A stretch of 28,509 nt of DNA, from positions 1-28,509 of the IMG/VR virus record IMGVR_UViG_3300027760_000064; one strand, given 5' to 3'. Each line of letters begins with the position of its first letter. Positions within the stretch are counted from its first letter, which is position 1. The notes beneath the pieces were generated by a model. The model was not told where the DNA came from. It searched no databases and saw nothing but the letters and a program-made list of their open reading frames with translations. A program made the position numbers and the translations under genes. This DNA comes from a virus. Positions 5,761 to 13,596 of the stretch are shown here, piece by piece.

Positions 5761-8165
5761 GCACCAGTTACTATTCTCAAATTAAATTCTTTAGAAATTT
5801 CCGACAAAGTTGTCTTGTTTCTGATATAAATTGTACCGCTTGCATTTCTAGTAATATCATCTTGCGTTACCGTGAAAGTAATATATAGACCAATTCCTAC
5901 AGTATAGTAGGCTGATTGTCCTGAACCTCCTTTATTAACGCCGTTAATATTGAAAGTCGTTTGACTACCTATAGCACCACCAGAAACAGAAACTTCATAA
6001 TTCGTTCCTATTCCAGGCGTCAAAGTGTTAACATATTGAGTTGAACCAGATAACTTAACTGTACCAGCTGCTGATGGATCGCCACTAAAATCTCCTGATC
6101 CATCAATTGATCCATCGCCTCCTATGTACCATTTTATAGATGTTGGTGATATATTACCCTGATCATTCAAATAACTAAATGCCGCATCACTATCAAATCC
6201 TAATGCTGGGCCCGCCGACGTTGTAGTTATTGAAGAACTGGCAGAACTAGGTGAACTATCACCAACGGCATTTGTTGCTTTAACAGTAAATGTGTATGTT
6301 GTTCCCGCAGTTAATCCAGTTACATTAAATGTACCACCACTTGCTTGTGATAGTGTTGCAGTGATACTACCAGGACTGGAAAGTATCGTGTATGATGTAA
6401 TAGGTGAGTTACCATTAGATGCTGGTGCAGAAAATGATACATCCGCAGTCGTTTGTCCTGTTGCTGTTGCACCTGTAATCGTTGGTGCACCAGGTACTGT
6501 AGGTATAGCATTCGTTGTCATTGAACCACTATCTGCACTATAAGAACCATTTCCAACAGAGTTAGTTGCTCTAACCTTAAAAGTATAAGATGTGGATGCC
6601 GTTAGTCCGGATACTGTAATTGGAGAACTAGATCCTGTACCAGTTATGTTGCCTGGTGTCGAGATTGCAGTATAACTAGTAATTGCAGCACCGCCATCGG
6701 AAGATGGTGCAGTAAATGATACTGATGCAGTTGTTGTTCCAGTAGGAATAGCAGCGCCAATAGTTGGTGCACCAGGTACAGTTGCAGCAGATGTTGTCGT
6801 TATTGAAGAACTATCTGCACTATATGAACTGTCACCAACAGAGTTAGTTGCTTTTACCTTAAATGTGTATGAAGTACCAGCAGTTAGACCGGTGATATTA
6901 ATTGTACCTGATCCCGATTGACTAATTGTTCCTGTAATATTACCTGGTGTAGATATGGCAGTATATGATGTAATTGCAGCACCACCATTAGATGCGGGTG
7001 CACTAAATGCTACAGTTGCAGTTGTCTGTCCTGTTGCAATAACAGAACCAATCGTTGGTGCACCAGGTACTGTTGCTGCTGATCCAGTAGTTATAGAAGA
7101 TGTTGAAGAACTATATGCGCTATCGCCAACTGAGTTAGTTGCTTTTACTTTAAACGTGTATGTTGTTGAAGGTGATAATCCTGTGACTGTAATTATACCA
7201 TTTCCTGCCTGACTTAATGTTCCAGTTATATTTCCAGGTGTAGATATTGCAGTATATGATGTAATCCCAGCACCACCGTTATTTGCAGGTGCAGTATATG
7301 ATACAGTCGCAGATGTTGAACCAGTTGATGTTGCAACACCAATAGTTGGTGCACCAGGTACTGTTGCAACAGCCGATGTTGTTATTTGATTACTTGACGC
7401 ACTAGAAGAACTATTACCAACAGAGTTTGTTGCATATACTGTGAATGTATATGGCGTATTCGAAGTCAATCCATTAACAGTAATAGTACCAGATCCTGAT
7501 TGACTTAGTGTACCTGTAATTCCTTCTGGCGAAGAAACTGCCGTATATGATGTAATCATTGCACCACCATTTGATGCAGGCGCCGTAAACGATACTGTTG
7601 CTGAAGTTGAACCAGTTGATGTTGCAACACCAATGGTTGGTGCACCAGGTACCGTTGCTGCCACTGATTGTGATGTATCTTCAATGGTGACTGTAACACT
7701 AGTGGCAACTATAGATCCAGATGTAGATCCAGTTCTAATATTAATAGTAAATGTTTGTGAACCTTCAGTTGAACTGTCCGCGACTGGTAATACTAAAAAA
7801 GAACCTATATTATTGTTAATCGTAAACGATCCACTAACAGAAGAAAAGTCTGCATCAGAAGTGGTTATATGATTTATTGTCCAATATAGTGTAGTTCCAG
7901 TTCCGACAAGTGTGGTTGCAATATAATATGCTCCAGAACCACCTTCGTTTATTGTACTACTATACGTCTGGAAAGAATAAGTTGGAGTTGGAGCAGGCGC
8001 ATTTGATTTACCATAGAAATCTGTGGGCATTATCTCAGTAGAACCTGGCGTTGTTTTACCAGATAGTGTACGGACAGCAGTATCATTCAGACTAATTGTT
8101 CCTGACTGAGTGAGTTCTGTTCTAATATCACTTAATGATATAGCACCAGACGATGGTAAAGCCAT
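5757..8165 (-). CDS. Tail fibre/adhesin with Calx-beta-like and five fibronectin III domains
   Basis: An 802-residue virion-type protein. Residues 1-53 (MALPSSGAISLSDIRTEL..., ending TDFYGKS) match the N-terminal head found on many tail-attached proteins of T4-like marine phages. Residues about 64-163 look Calx-beta-like (TINEGG, DFSSVSGSFTI, STEGSQTF). Five fibronectin III repeats follow at about 170-266, 267-363, 364-460, 461-554 and 555-651, each starting (A/P)TVPGAPTI and containing YTF(K/T)V(K/R/Y)ATN(S/A)VG. A 151-residue Gly/Ser-rich domain ends the protein. Such proteins bind cell-surface carbohydrate; receptor recognition is inferred. A late box AATAAATA lies 28 bp upstream of the start. 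Confidence 0.82.
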   Translation of the reverse strand: MALPSSGAISLSDIRTELTQSGTISLNDTAVRTLSGKTTPGSTEIMPTDFYGKSNAPAPTPTYSFQTYSSTINEGGSGAYYIATTLVGTGTTLYWTINHITTSDADFSSVSGSFTINNNIGSFLVLPVADSSTEGSQTFTINIRTGSTSGSIVATSVTVTIEDTSQSVAATVPGAPTIGVATSTGSTSATVSFTAPASNGGAMITSYTAVSSPEGITGTLSQSGSGTITVNGLTSNTPYTFTVYATNSVGNSSSSASSNQITTSAVATVPGAPTIGVATSTGSTSATVSYTAPANNGGAGITSYTAISTPGNITGTLSQAGNGIITVTGLSPSTTYTFKVKATNSVGDSAYSSSTSSITTGSAATVPGAPTIGSVIATGQTTATVAFSAPASNGGAAITSYTAISTPGNITGTISQSGSGTINITGLTAGTSYTFKVKATNSVGDSSYSADSSSITTTSAATVPGAPTIGAAIPTGTTTASVSFTAPSSDGGAAITSYTAISTPGNITGTGSSSPITVSGLTASTSYTFKVRATNSVGNGSYSADSGSMTTNAIPTVPGAPTITGATATGQTTADVSFSAPASNGNSPITSYTILSSPGSITATLSQASGGTFNVTGLTAGTTYTFTVKATNAVGDSSPSSASSSITTTSAGPALGFDSDAAFSYLNDQGNISPTSIKWYIGGDGSIDGSGDFSGDPSAAGTVKLSGSTQYVNTLTPGIGTNYEVSVSGGAIGSQTTFNINGVNKGGSGQSAYYTVGIGLYITFTVTQDDITRNASGTIYIRNKTTLSEISKEFNLRIVTGA
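6213..7658 (-). repeat. Five tandem ~290-bp fibronectin III-encoding repeats
   Basis: Repeat units of 97, 97, 97, 94 and 97 codons lie head to tail within the fibre gene. Units 1 and 2 share an identical GVATSTGSTSATVS segment, indicating recent duplication or recombination between units. Confidence 0.85.
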
Positions 8166-8188
8166 TATATATCCTTTAGAATTTTATT

Positions 8189-8848
8189 TTAATATTTATT
8201 TGATTTATAAAATTCAATGTGTTCATATAACGTATCAACATAGTCTTTTGTTTCTTTCACAAAGATAAGTGGTTGTTCATTCTCAACTGCCATCAAAACT
8301 ACAATCTGGTCGATAGGTGCACCAACACGTTCTTCATACATCATTGCATATGCAACACATTGTGCAAAGTAATCTTGAATCTTATCTTCTGTCTTGATAC
8401 GTTTAGAAGTTTTAAAGTCGATAACCGATAGTTTACCTTCCCACTCTGCAATCAAGTCAACACGACCTGCAAGACCAATCTTCTCAGACCATAGTGCCTG
8501 TTCCATGTAATGGATATTATTGATCTTATCGAAGTGTGGTACAATCGATTGAAACATCTCGATTGCATCAGGCATCTCTTTCTTCCACTCAATCGATTCA
8601 TTCATCAAATGCTTTTCAGCAAGTGTATGTACTCGATTACCACGACCGGTTGCAAGTTTAGAAACTCGATTCGCTTCTGCTTCACCAACTCTACGGCGCC
8701 ATGCCATGATTTCTTTCTTCTTCATGGCACCAAGAACAGTAGTAACAGATGGTAATCGTTGACCAGATGGTGTTACATAGTATCGTTTGTCATCAACAGT
8801 TTCGGTGTTTAGATTCTCAATCACCATCGGTGGGCAATGTGTAAACAT
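8189..8848 (-). CDS. PD-(D/E)XK (RecB-like) exonuclease
   Basis: A 219-residue nuclease of the PD-(D/E)XK superfamily. The visible core runs: GRGNRVH with H74, a helix Glu near 122, AGRVDLI with D131, VIDFKTSK with D144-x-K146, then Q163 and Y167 in the family's terminal helix motif. This matches the RecB-family exonucleases found beside phoH in cyanophage-like T4-likes. A role in recombination or host-DNA degradation is likely; the exact substrate is unknown. The start overlaps the phoH stop (TAATG), so the two are coupled. Confidence 0.82.
   Translation of the reverse strand: MFTHCPPMVIENLNTETVDDKRYYVTPSGQRLPSVTTVLGAMKKKEIMAWRRRVGEAEANRVSKLATGRGNRVHTLAEKHLMNESIEWKKEMPDAIEMFQSIVPHFDKINNIHYMEQALWSEKIGLAGRVDLIAEWEGKLSVIDFKTSKRIKTEDKIQDYFAQCVAYAMMYEERVGAPIDQIVVLMAVENEQPLIFVKETKDYVDTLYEHIEFYKSNKY
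8193..8200 (-). promoter_or_regulatory. Candidate T4-type late promoter for the tail fibre
   Basis: AATAAATA on the minus strand is one base off the T4 late box TATAAATA and lies 28 bp upstream of the fibre ATG. That leaves a short leader containing AAAGGA. It overlaps the end of the preceding gene. Confidence 0.5.
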
Positions 8849-9552
8849 TATATTCCTAAGTTTTGTTTTTCAGTTAAATATCTACGCACGAACCCCGATC
8901 TGACAATATCATCAATACCGAATTGAATGTGTGAAATATCCTCAATTTTATCTAAGATTCTGACTGCATCAATGAAGCCAGACTTCTCTTTTTTGTTGTT
9001 TAGATCATTCTGTGCAAAGTCACCACAAAGAATGAATCTACAGTTTTCTCCGATTCTTGTCAAGACAGAATCGATTTCATGAAATGTTGCAGATTGAAAC
9101 TCATCAAAGATAATAATACAATCTCTAAATGTCAATCCGCGTAGAAATGATGTAGTTTGAAATTCTAGAATTTCTTTGTTGTATAGAAAGTGCCATGCAT
9201 CGCCACGACCAACCAACTCGTTGACGATATTCATGTATGGTTCTTGATAGATCTTTGCTTTCTCTTCCAATGTACCAGGTACGAAACCTAAGTCTCTTGA
9301 TGGTACTGCTGAACGAATGATAACAATTCGTTCGTAGTAAGAGCCTGTAGCAAGAACATCTTTAAGAGATAGGTACAACGCAAGAAATGATTTACCGGTA
9401 CCAGCAGATCCTGCAAGAACTAGATGATTACCTTTATCATATTCTTCAAATGTTTTTGTTTGATTCTTTGTTAAAGGCTGAACTTGTTTCAGGGAAAAAT
9501 GTTGCGATTGAGCCTGTGCGGCTGCTGTTTTTCTTCTAACTGTCTTAGCCAT
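8848..9552 (-). CDS. phoH: PhoH-like ATPase
   Basis: A 234-residue P-loop ATPase of the PhoH family. Walker A is GSAGTGKS (48-55), Walker B is IIIFDE (D150, E151), and RSAVPSRDLGFVPG (80-93) and FILCGDFAQNDL are family signatures. PhoH is near-universal in marine T4-like phages; a role in RNA/phosphate metabolism is suspected but not settled. It carries a basic, Ala/Gln-rich N-terminal extension (residues 1-24). Ribosome site AAGGGAACTAA precedes the ATG. Confidence 0.92.
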   Translation of the reverse strand: MAKTVRRKTAAAQAQSQHFSLKQVQPLTKNQTKTFEEYDKGNHLVLAGSAGTGKSFLALYLSLKDVLATGSYYERIVIIRSAVPSRDLGFVPGTLEEKAKIYQEPYMNIVNELVGRGDAWHFLYNKEILEFQTTSFLRGLTFRDCIIIFDEFQSATFHEIDSVLTRIGENCRFILCGDFAQNDLNNKKEKSGFIDAVRILDKIEDISHIQFGIDDIVRSGFVRRYLTEKQNLGI

Positions 9553-9579
9553 TTAGTTCCCTTAGTGATTGTTATGGGA

Positions 9580-9852
9580 TTACCACTCCCTAGGCATCTT
9601 TGTTTTATGGGATAATCCAATGCTATTGCCAGGGACTGATTCTTTCATGCGCCCGATAACATATTTTTCGAATGTTGAATCGGGTTTTGCAACAGAATTT
9701 GACATACGCATTCCATCGCCAAATGGAACTGCTTCACCAATGTATGTTTCAAGGTGTGGATGTTCACGTTTGAATGCATCGAGTTCAGATATTCTCATAA
9801 CTTTCTCGACAACATCACCTGTCTTTCTATTCAAAAACGCATAAGTTGGCAT
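9580..9852 (-). CDS. FmdB-like small protein (cysteine-free)
   Basis: A 90-residue protein starting MPTYAFLNRKTGDVVEKVM, the pattern of FmdB-type phage proteins common in T4-like marine phages. The CxxC zinc ribbon of bacterial FmdB proteins is absent (no cysteine). The start at 9852 is chosen because GAGG sits 9 bp upstream; an in-frame ATG five codons earlier has no such site. Function unknown. Confidence 0.65.
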   Translation of the reverse strand: MPTYAFLNRKTGDVVEKVMRISELDAFKREHPHLETYIGEAVPFGDGMRMSNSVAKPDSTFEKYVIGRMKESVPGNSIGLSHKTKMPREW

Positions 9853-9869
9853 AGTTCTAATCCTCATTA

Positions 9870-10136
9870 TTATTCAGCGGGCAAATAGATATCAAGTTTC
9901 TTTTTCTTAGCATCTAATGCATCTTCTAAATCTTCGTTGTCAATATTTATATCAGTCTCAGTTAGTAAAACTTCAATAACTGCAAGAACATCACCAAGTT
10001 CACGCACAAATGCTTGTTTATTAGTTACACCTTCCCATTCTGTATCGAGACCAAATCGGTAAATCTTAGAGATGGCCTGAATAACTTCTGCACATTCTTC
10101 CTGTAGAATGAACATTACTTTTTCACGATTACGCAT
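9870..10136 (-). CDS. MazG-like nucleotide pyrophosphohydrolase
   Basis: An 88-residue all-helical NTP pyrophosphohydrolase-like protein. LQEECAEVIQAISKIYRFG (11-29) supplies the paired Glu (E13, E14, E17) and RELGDVLAVIEVLL (E46, D49) the second metal-binding motif. MazG-type enzymes hydrolyse (d)NTPs or possibly ppGpp-related pools; the substrate here is unknown. The start at 10136 overlaps the upstream stop (ATGCGTAA). A longer upstream in-frame extension is antisense-like shadow within the previous gene. Confidence 0.72.
   Translation of the reverse strand: MRNREKVMFILQEECAEVIQAISKIYRFGLDTEWEGVTNKQAFVRELGDVLAVIEVLLTETDINIDNEDLEDALDAKKKKLDIYLPAE
9944..9951 (-). promoter_or_regulatory. Exact TATAAATA late box inside a coding region
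   Basis: TATAAATA on the minus strand matches the T4 late consensus 8/8. It lies inside the MazG-like gene and would start RNA near 9931, upstream of the FmdB-like gene and phoH. Being inside a gene, it could be chance. Confidence 0.35.
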
Positions 10137-10647
10137 ATGATGCTCCATACCAAATTGGTTCTTCACGATGCTTCCATGCAGCAAGGTGTGTTTTATTCTT
10201 GTTGTAATAGTTGCGATATGATGCAATAGAGTCACCAGGAACTTTAACATCATCTGGCATTGCAGGTGTTGGTTCAGACCAACCTTCTGTGCCAATATTC
10301 TTGGGTACATTCTTATACAGAACATAACAGAGTCCGTCACGTTGTACTTTATGTGTTTTCTCATACCGATAGGTATATTCTTCACATAGTTCAATCAGAA
10401 GATTACATAACCAAATGTAATTCTCTTTTGATTTGCGACACCAAATGGCAGATGGATGATTCTTATGAGTTGCCTTATACATGATTGATTCATGTAACGG
10501 ATCAGCAAGAACATTATCAACACCATCTAGTGTGCGATGTGCAGTAGATAGTAGTTGTGCATATTCAAGAATCATTTTAACGCAATGTTTATCATTGTGC
10601 ATTTTAGCACATTCAATAACATCATTATCAAGATAAAAAATATTCAC
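10129..10647 (-). CDS. Conserved T4-like phage protein, unknown function
   Basis: A 172-residue protein with the pattern of a family widespread in large lytic phages: MNIFYLDNDVIECAKMHNDK, then KHCVKMILEYAQLLSTAHR, NHPSAIWCRKSKENY, LCEEYTYRYEK and ASYRNYYNKNK with Trp near the end. The conserved His, Lys and Trp residues suggest a nucleic-acid or nucleotide enzyme, but I know of no proven function. The ATG overlaps the upstream stop by four bases. Confidence 0.6.
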   Translation of the reverse strand: MNIFYLDNDVIECAKMHNDKHCVKMILEYAQLLSTAHRTLDGVDNVLADPLHESIMYKATHKNHPSAIWCRKSKENYIWLCNLLIELCEEYTYRYEKTHKVQRDGLCYVLYKNVPKNIGTEGWSEPTPAMPDDVKVPGDSIASYRNYYNKNKTHLAAWKHREEPIWYGASYA

Positions 10648-10934
10648 AGAATCATCCTAATGAGTCCAGTAAGGTCAATGGTGACCAACAAAATGTAGTT
10701 AGTGAGCATGCCAAATGAGCGCCTAGAATAAGCACACCAGGCATAGATAGAACAACCAGTAATCCAAGCGGGATAAAGAGCCATAAGTGGAGGGTCTGGT
10801 ACTGTTCCAGCCATGACAATAGCACACCCAACAGAAATAGCCCAAGCAAATAACTCCATAACAAACCTAAAACGATTTGATTTGTAATCATTTTTGATCC
10901 ATTGAAATGTTGAAAACAACAGGTCGTTTTTCAT
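10644..10934 (-). CDS. Small multi-pass membrane protein
   Basis: A 96-residue protein with three predicted membrane helices: FAWAISVGCAIVMAG, LYPAWITGCSIYAWCAY and NYILLVTIDLTGLIRMIL. It is preceded by a basic cytoplasmic-looking segment (KNDYKSNRFRF). Similar small membrane proteins occur in T4-like marine phages. Function unknown. It overlaps the downstream gene by four bases. Confidence 0.6.
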   Translation of the reverse strand: MKNDLLFSTFQWIKNDYKSNRFRFVMELFAWAISVGCAIVMAGTVPDPPLMALYPAWITGCSIYAWCAYSRRSFGMLTNYILLVTIDLTGLIRMIL

Positions 10935-10940
10935 GACACA

Positions 10941-11243
10941 TTACTCGTTGAATTCAACTCCAACTGATCCTGCACTTTGTGGTTTAATATTAACTGTTGA
11001 TTTAGTTGCTTTGGGGAATTTCTTTGCAATGTCTTCGGCAGTAACAGTTTGCATAACGAATTGTTTGAATGCGGTATAGTCATCCGAAACAGTAATGGTG
11101 CGAGTGGTGCCTGCTTCTTGTGCATTAAAGAAGATGATACAACCACCAGCCATAAGTGGTGCAATCTCGATAATAGAATCAAGATTGATGATTAGTTTGC
11201 AGTTCTTGGGACGAACGGAGTTGACTTCGACGAAAAGTGACAT
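10941..11243 (-). CDS. Hypothetical protein
   Basis: A 100-residue protein not recognised. The N-terminal half is beta-rich (KLIINLDSIIEIAPL, GGCIIFF) and is followed by YTAFKQFVMQTVTAEDIAKKF. It has its own sigma70-type promoter (11275-11303) and ribosome site GAGGTAAATT, suggesting it starts a transcription unit running left. Confidence 0.55.
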   Translation of the reverse strand: MSLFVEVNSVRPKNCKLIINLDSIIEIAPLMAGGCIIFFNAQEAGTTRTITVSDDYTAFKQFVMQTVTAEDIAKKFPKATKSTVNIKPQSAGSVGVEFNE

Positions 11244-11246
11244 AAT

Positions 11247-11384
11247 TTACCTCATTAAAAGATAGGTTAATAATAGTATACCACAAAAAAACGCCGATGT
11301 CAAGAGGTAGAATTTCTTGACTCGGCGTCTTGCAATTTCTTCGTATATCTTTATTTGTTCAAAATATAATTCATCATTATTCAT
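11247..11384 (-). CDS. 45-residue single-pass membrane protein
   Basis: The ORF encodes a charged N-terminal helix (MNNDELYFEQIKIYEEIA), a basic patch RRRVKK and one membrane helix (FYLLTSAFFCGILLLTYLL) ending MR. The topology obeys the positive-inside rule. GGAAG lies 6 bp upstream of the ATG. Its last third overlaps a terminator-like hairpin and the next promoter, which is odd. Function unknown. Confidence 0.5.
   Translation of the reverse strand: MNNDELYFEQIKIYEEIARRRVKKFYLLTSAFFCGILLLTYLLMR
11275..11303 (-). promoter_or_regulatory. sigma70-type promoter
   Basis: TTGACA (11303-11298), a 17-bp spacer containing T7, and TATACT (11280-11275). It lies inside the 3' end of a 45-codon gene, and its -35 is in the descending arm of the hairpin at 11292-11327. 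Confidence 0.75.
11285..11327 (-). terminator. Terminator-like hairpin with T7, inside a small ORF
   Basis: On the minus strand CGCCGA(G)TCAAG pairs with CTTGA(CA)TCGGCG across an 11-nt loop (11327-11292), followed immediately by seven T (11291-11285). It is a good intrinsic terminator, yet lies within the frame of the 45-residue gene, so termination there would truncate that gene's message. Confidence 0.6.
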
Positions 11385-11418
11385 AAAACTTCCAAAGGAA
11401 AAGAGATGCGGTATCTCC

Positions 11419-11426
11419 TATTTATC
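11419..11426 (-). promoter_or_regulatory. Possible late box GATAAATA
   Basis: GATAAATA on the minus strand, one base from the T4 late consensus, overlaps the stop codon of the 48-residue gene and lies 34 bp upstream of the 45-residue membrane gene. Confidence 0.35.
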
Positions 11427-11571
11427 AGTAATGTTTGTAGTATCCTCTGTCGAAGTTACGGATCAACGCTTCAACTTCTGCAGCGTTCGATGGTGATCTT
11501 GATGCAATATACGATTCAAGTAAGTCTGCATAAGATAGAGGACGGAAAAGATTTATTAATTTTTTAATCAT
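11425..11571 (-). CDS. 48-residue protein, DUF3563-like
   Basis: The ORF begins MIKKLINLFRPLSYADLLES and continues YIASRSPSNAAEVEALIRNF, ending DRGYYKHY. The order (basic amphipathic start, Y(L/I)A.S, then an E..L..R..D segment) resembles short DUF3563-type proteins; this is a tentative family call. The ATG overlaps the upstream stop (ATGA). Function unknown. Confidence 0.55.
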   Translation of the reverse strand: MIKKLINLFRPLSYADLLESYIASRSPSNAAEVEALIRNFDRGYYKHY

Positions 11572-11774
11572 GATTTTAACCAAGTTGTTGGTTTATAGAA
11601 AAAATTGTTTAAACTAGTCTGAATTTCTGTTAGTGATTTGACTAAAGATTTGCCAAATTGAGCTTCAGCGTCAACCAATTCCGTCAAGGATTTGTTGAGT
11701 TCCTTGTCTTTCACAAAAGAGTTAAGAAAAGTTGTTTTCACATGATGCACATTGTCAATAGTTTTTAAGTACAT
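11568..11774 (-). CDS. Small helical protein
   Basis: A 68-residue protein, almost entirely predicted helix (FVKDKELNKSLTELVDAEAQ, FGKSLVKSLTEIQTSLNNFF), of coiled-coil or phasin-like character. AGGAGA lies upstream of the ATG. It is not recognised. It is coupled to the 48-residue gene by a four-base overlap. Confidence 0.55.
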   Translation of the reverse strand: MYLKTIDNVHHVKTTFLNSFVKDKELNKSLTELVDAEAQFGKSLVKSLTEIQTSLNNFFYKPTTWLKS

Positions 11775-11831
11775 GGAATTCTCCTGTTAGTGTTTGTACC
11801 ACTTATTTAGACAATTCCATGTTGCAATGCG

Positions 11832-12071
11832 TCATTTCTTAATAGACTGTAACAATTTCTTTGCTTGAGAAAATGGCACTTCACATAGTGCTTCTTGAAT
11901 CATCAGATTGTATTCGATCAATAGTTCTACCGCATACTCTAAATCATCATCATCGGCCTGTGCTTGCCATTCTCTATATCCTTCAACAGAAACAGTCAAT
12001 AGAAACTCTAGATTATGGAAATCATTGTCATCTAATGAATCCGACAATTCCCTGAGTTTCTTAGACTTCAC
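11832..12071 (-). CDS. Small acidic helical protein
   Basis: A 79-residue protein rich in Asp/Glu (including ADDDDLEYAVELLIEY) with a basic start and end. Not recognised. It overlaps the upstream gene by four bases and belongs to the run of coupled small genes ending here. Confidence 0.55.
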   Translation of the reverse strand: MKSKKLRELSDSLDDNDFHNLEFLLTVSVEGYREWQAQADDDDLEYAVELLIEYNLMIQEALCEVPFSQAKKLLQSIKK

Positions 12072-12349
12072 GAGTCGTACTCGATTACATTGATAAATTT
12101 ATCACGTTTGGATTGCAGAGTCCAATCTTTAAGATAATCATTGTCTTTATCAAAGAGTGGTTCAAACTCTTCATTTTTGATTTCACGAATAGAAGTGATA
12201 CACTCATCAACATGATGTTGTGAAAACTCTTTGAAGTCGGAATCAGTCATATTGTATACAACTTCATCAGCAGCGTGTTCTTCTTTTTTCGCATCTACGA
12301 CATACCGATGGCGAAAGATAGATACAGTTTCAACTAGATATAGTGGCAT
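12068..12349 (-). CDS. Conserved phage protein, unknown function
   Basis: A 93-residue protein starting MPLYLVETVSIFRHRYVVDA, with AKKEEHAADEVV next: the pattern of a short, widely distributed T4-like phage protein. A beta-strand/helix start with a His/Arg-rich loop is visible. It overlaps both neighbours by a few bases. Confidence 0.6.
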   Translation of the reverse strand: MPLYLVETVSIFRHRYVVDAKKEEHAADEVVYNMTDSDFKEFSQHHVDECITSIREIKNEEFEPLFDKDNDYLKDWTLQSKRDKFINVIEYDS

Positions 12350-12606
12350 TATACACTCCCTTCTTTAACAAGTTTATTCAATCGATGGATATCCCAACCA
12401 CCAATCCATGAATCAGGTACTTGTGCTTCTTCGCGCCATTTGAAATAATTCTCATATGTCATATAAAAACTCATCATAGTTACGATGGCACGTTTAAGTT
12501 CTTCTGCATCTTCTAGTTCATCACCGATTGTTTCATAGTCACTCTTAAGGCGAGCAAGAACAACACCATCGATCCATTCATCATTAATATCCAATTTCAT
12601 TTCCAT
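12349..12606 (-). CDS. Hypothetical acidic protein
   Basis: An 85-residue protein, not recognised. The start is the ATG at 12606 (MEMKLDINDEW), which has GGAG 7 bp upstream; the in-frame TTG four codons earlier overlaps that ribosome site. Helical, with conserved-looking Trp residues (WREEAQVPDSWIGGWDIHR). Confidence 0.55.
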   Translation of the reverse strand: MEMKLDINDEWIDGVVLARLKSDYETIGDELEDAEELKRAIVTMMSFYMTYENYFKWREEAQVPDSWIGGWDIHRLNKLVKEGSV

Positions 12607-12621
12607 ATTATACTCCAAAAA

Positions 12622-12804
12622 TTATTTACTAAACTGATCTTTAATATACTGATCCACACGATTTGCATCTTCTGCAAACATTTCAAGTGGTGTTTTCATA
12701 TCAAATGCTTTGTTCTTAGAAACCCACCACCGTTCGACCAACGATTCTTTGCCTAACAAAGGCATTAACAATCTGTTGTATTTCTCCTTCATTTCAGATT
12801 TCAT
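12622..12804 (-). CDS. Small protein resembling the MbcA/ParS antitoxin C-terminal domain
   Basis: A 60-residue protein whose core (LLGKESLVERWWVSKNKAFD then KTPLEMFAEDANRVDQYIKD) follows the order of the toxin-binding domain of Xre/MbcA/ParS antitoxins: helix, W(L/W), N.AF, P.E, V..YI. It lacks the usual N-terminal DNA-binding part, and no RES-type toxin is visible nearby. The family call is tentative. Confidence 0.45.
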   Translation of the reverse strand: MKSEMKEKYNRLLMPLLGKESLVERWWVSKNKAFDMKTPLEMFAEDANRVDQYIKDQFSK

Positions 12805-13127
12805 CTGTTATACTCCAAAATAAACTTTGCTAAAGGAATATCTCTAATCTCTGCCGAATTAGCCCACCGATCAAAATCAGCAACTGGTTCTGATACATCA
12901 ACAACCCAAAGACCACCTGGTCCATTATTGCGAAGGCGATAGTACCGACCATTTCTGATAAAACAACCAGAACCATACTTCAATACTGTACGCCAACTTT
13001 CCTTATACATCAATCTAAATCCGTTCATCTTGAACCAAGTTTTCATGTCACTTTTGGACATTTTACTTACTATCATTTGCTGAACCTCTAATTCGTTGTT
13101 CAGTATATATTCATTGTCAGATTTCAT
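12801..13127 (-). CDS. Hypothetical protein
   Basis: A 108-residue protein, not recognised. Basic/aromatic centre (WRTVLKYGSGCFIRNGRYYR) followed by LRNNGPGGLWVVDV, probably a small beta fold. It overlaps the upstream and downstream genes by four bases each. Confidence 0.55.
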   Translation of the reverse strand: MKSDNEYILNNELEVQQMIVSKMSKSDMKTWFKMNGFRLMYKESWRTVLKYGSGCFIRNGRYYRLRNNGPGGLWVVDVSEPVADFDRWANSAEIRDIPLAKFILEYNR

Positions 13128-13372
13128 TCTTCAATTTCAAATCTATACTTGATCATTTCAATACACTTAGAAACAGTCCATGAAATATCACCATGATCAT
13201 CATTCTCAAAATTTGAAATACCAACCATTGCAATTTGTGAGAGACAATCTTGTATAATCAACTCAGCGAATTCCCTATCCCTAATCTCTTGCAAAATTAT
13301 TTGATCGGCTACATCCAGTGTGTCTGCATATGAAGTAGCATCATCAGCAAGTTTTTTAATTCGTTCATTCAT
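13124..13372 (-). CDS. Small phage protein of the MNERI...FAELI.C family
   Basis: An 82-residue protein. MNERIKKLADDA at the start and FAELIIQDCLSQI in the middle match the 57-residue protein at 23389-23562, and both match a short family common in T4-like phages. Function unknown. Its stop overlaps the next start. Confidence 0.6.
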   Translation of the reverse strand: MNERIKKLADDATSYADTLDVADQIILQEIRDREFAELIIQDCLSQIAMVGISNFENDDHGDISWTVSKCIEMIKYRFEIEE

Positions 13373-13593
13373 TTAATTTGTTCCCATGTCAATCGAAATG
13401 CTTTATAACAGAGCCACCGTTGGAATCGATTAGGTGGATTCTCAAGATATACATTGTAATGAATATTGTTTTTGATGCTATCGCCGAAATAGAATTTCCA
13501 ATTCGGTTCTGGTGGAAGTTCAAATCTATGAGATTTGATACCCATAGATTGTATTTTAGCCAAATCAACAACTACATCATTTTCTTTATCCAT
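13369..13593 (-). CDS. Hypothetical protein
   Basis: A 74-residue protein ending NRFQRWLCYKAFRLTWEQIK, an amphipathic basic/aromatic helix seen at the end of several short phage proteins. The first half is beta-like and contains WKFYFGD. Not recognised; it overlaps the next gene by four bases. Confidence 0.55.
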   Translation of the reverse strand: MDKENDVVVDLAKIQSMGIKSHRFELPPEPNWKFYFGDSIKNNIHYNVYLENPPNRFQRWLCYKAFRLTWEQIK

Positions 13594-13596
13594 GAT

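Noticed and set aside
6292-7872. Plus-strand ORFs across the fibre gene
   Set aside because: They are antisense shadows of the fibronectin III repeats with repetitive, Val/Pro-rich composition and no ribosome sites.
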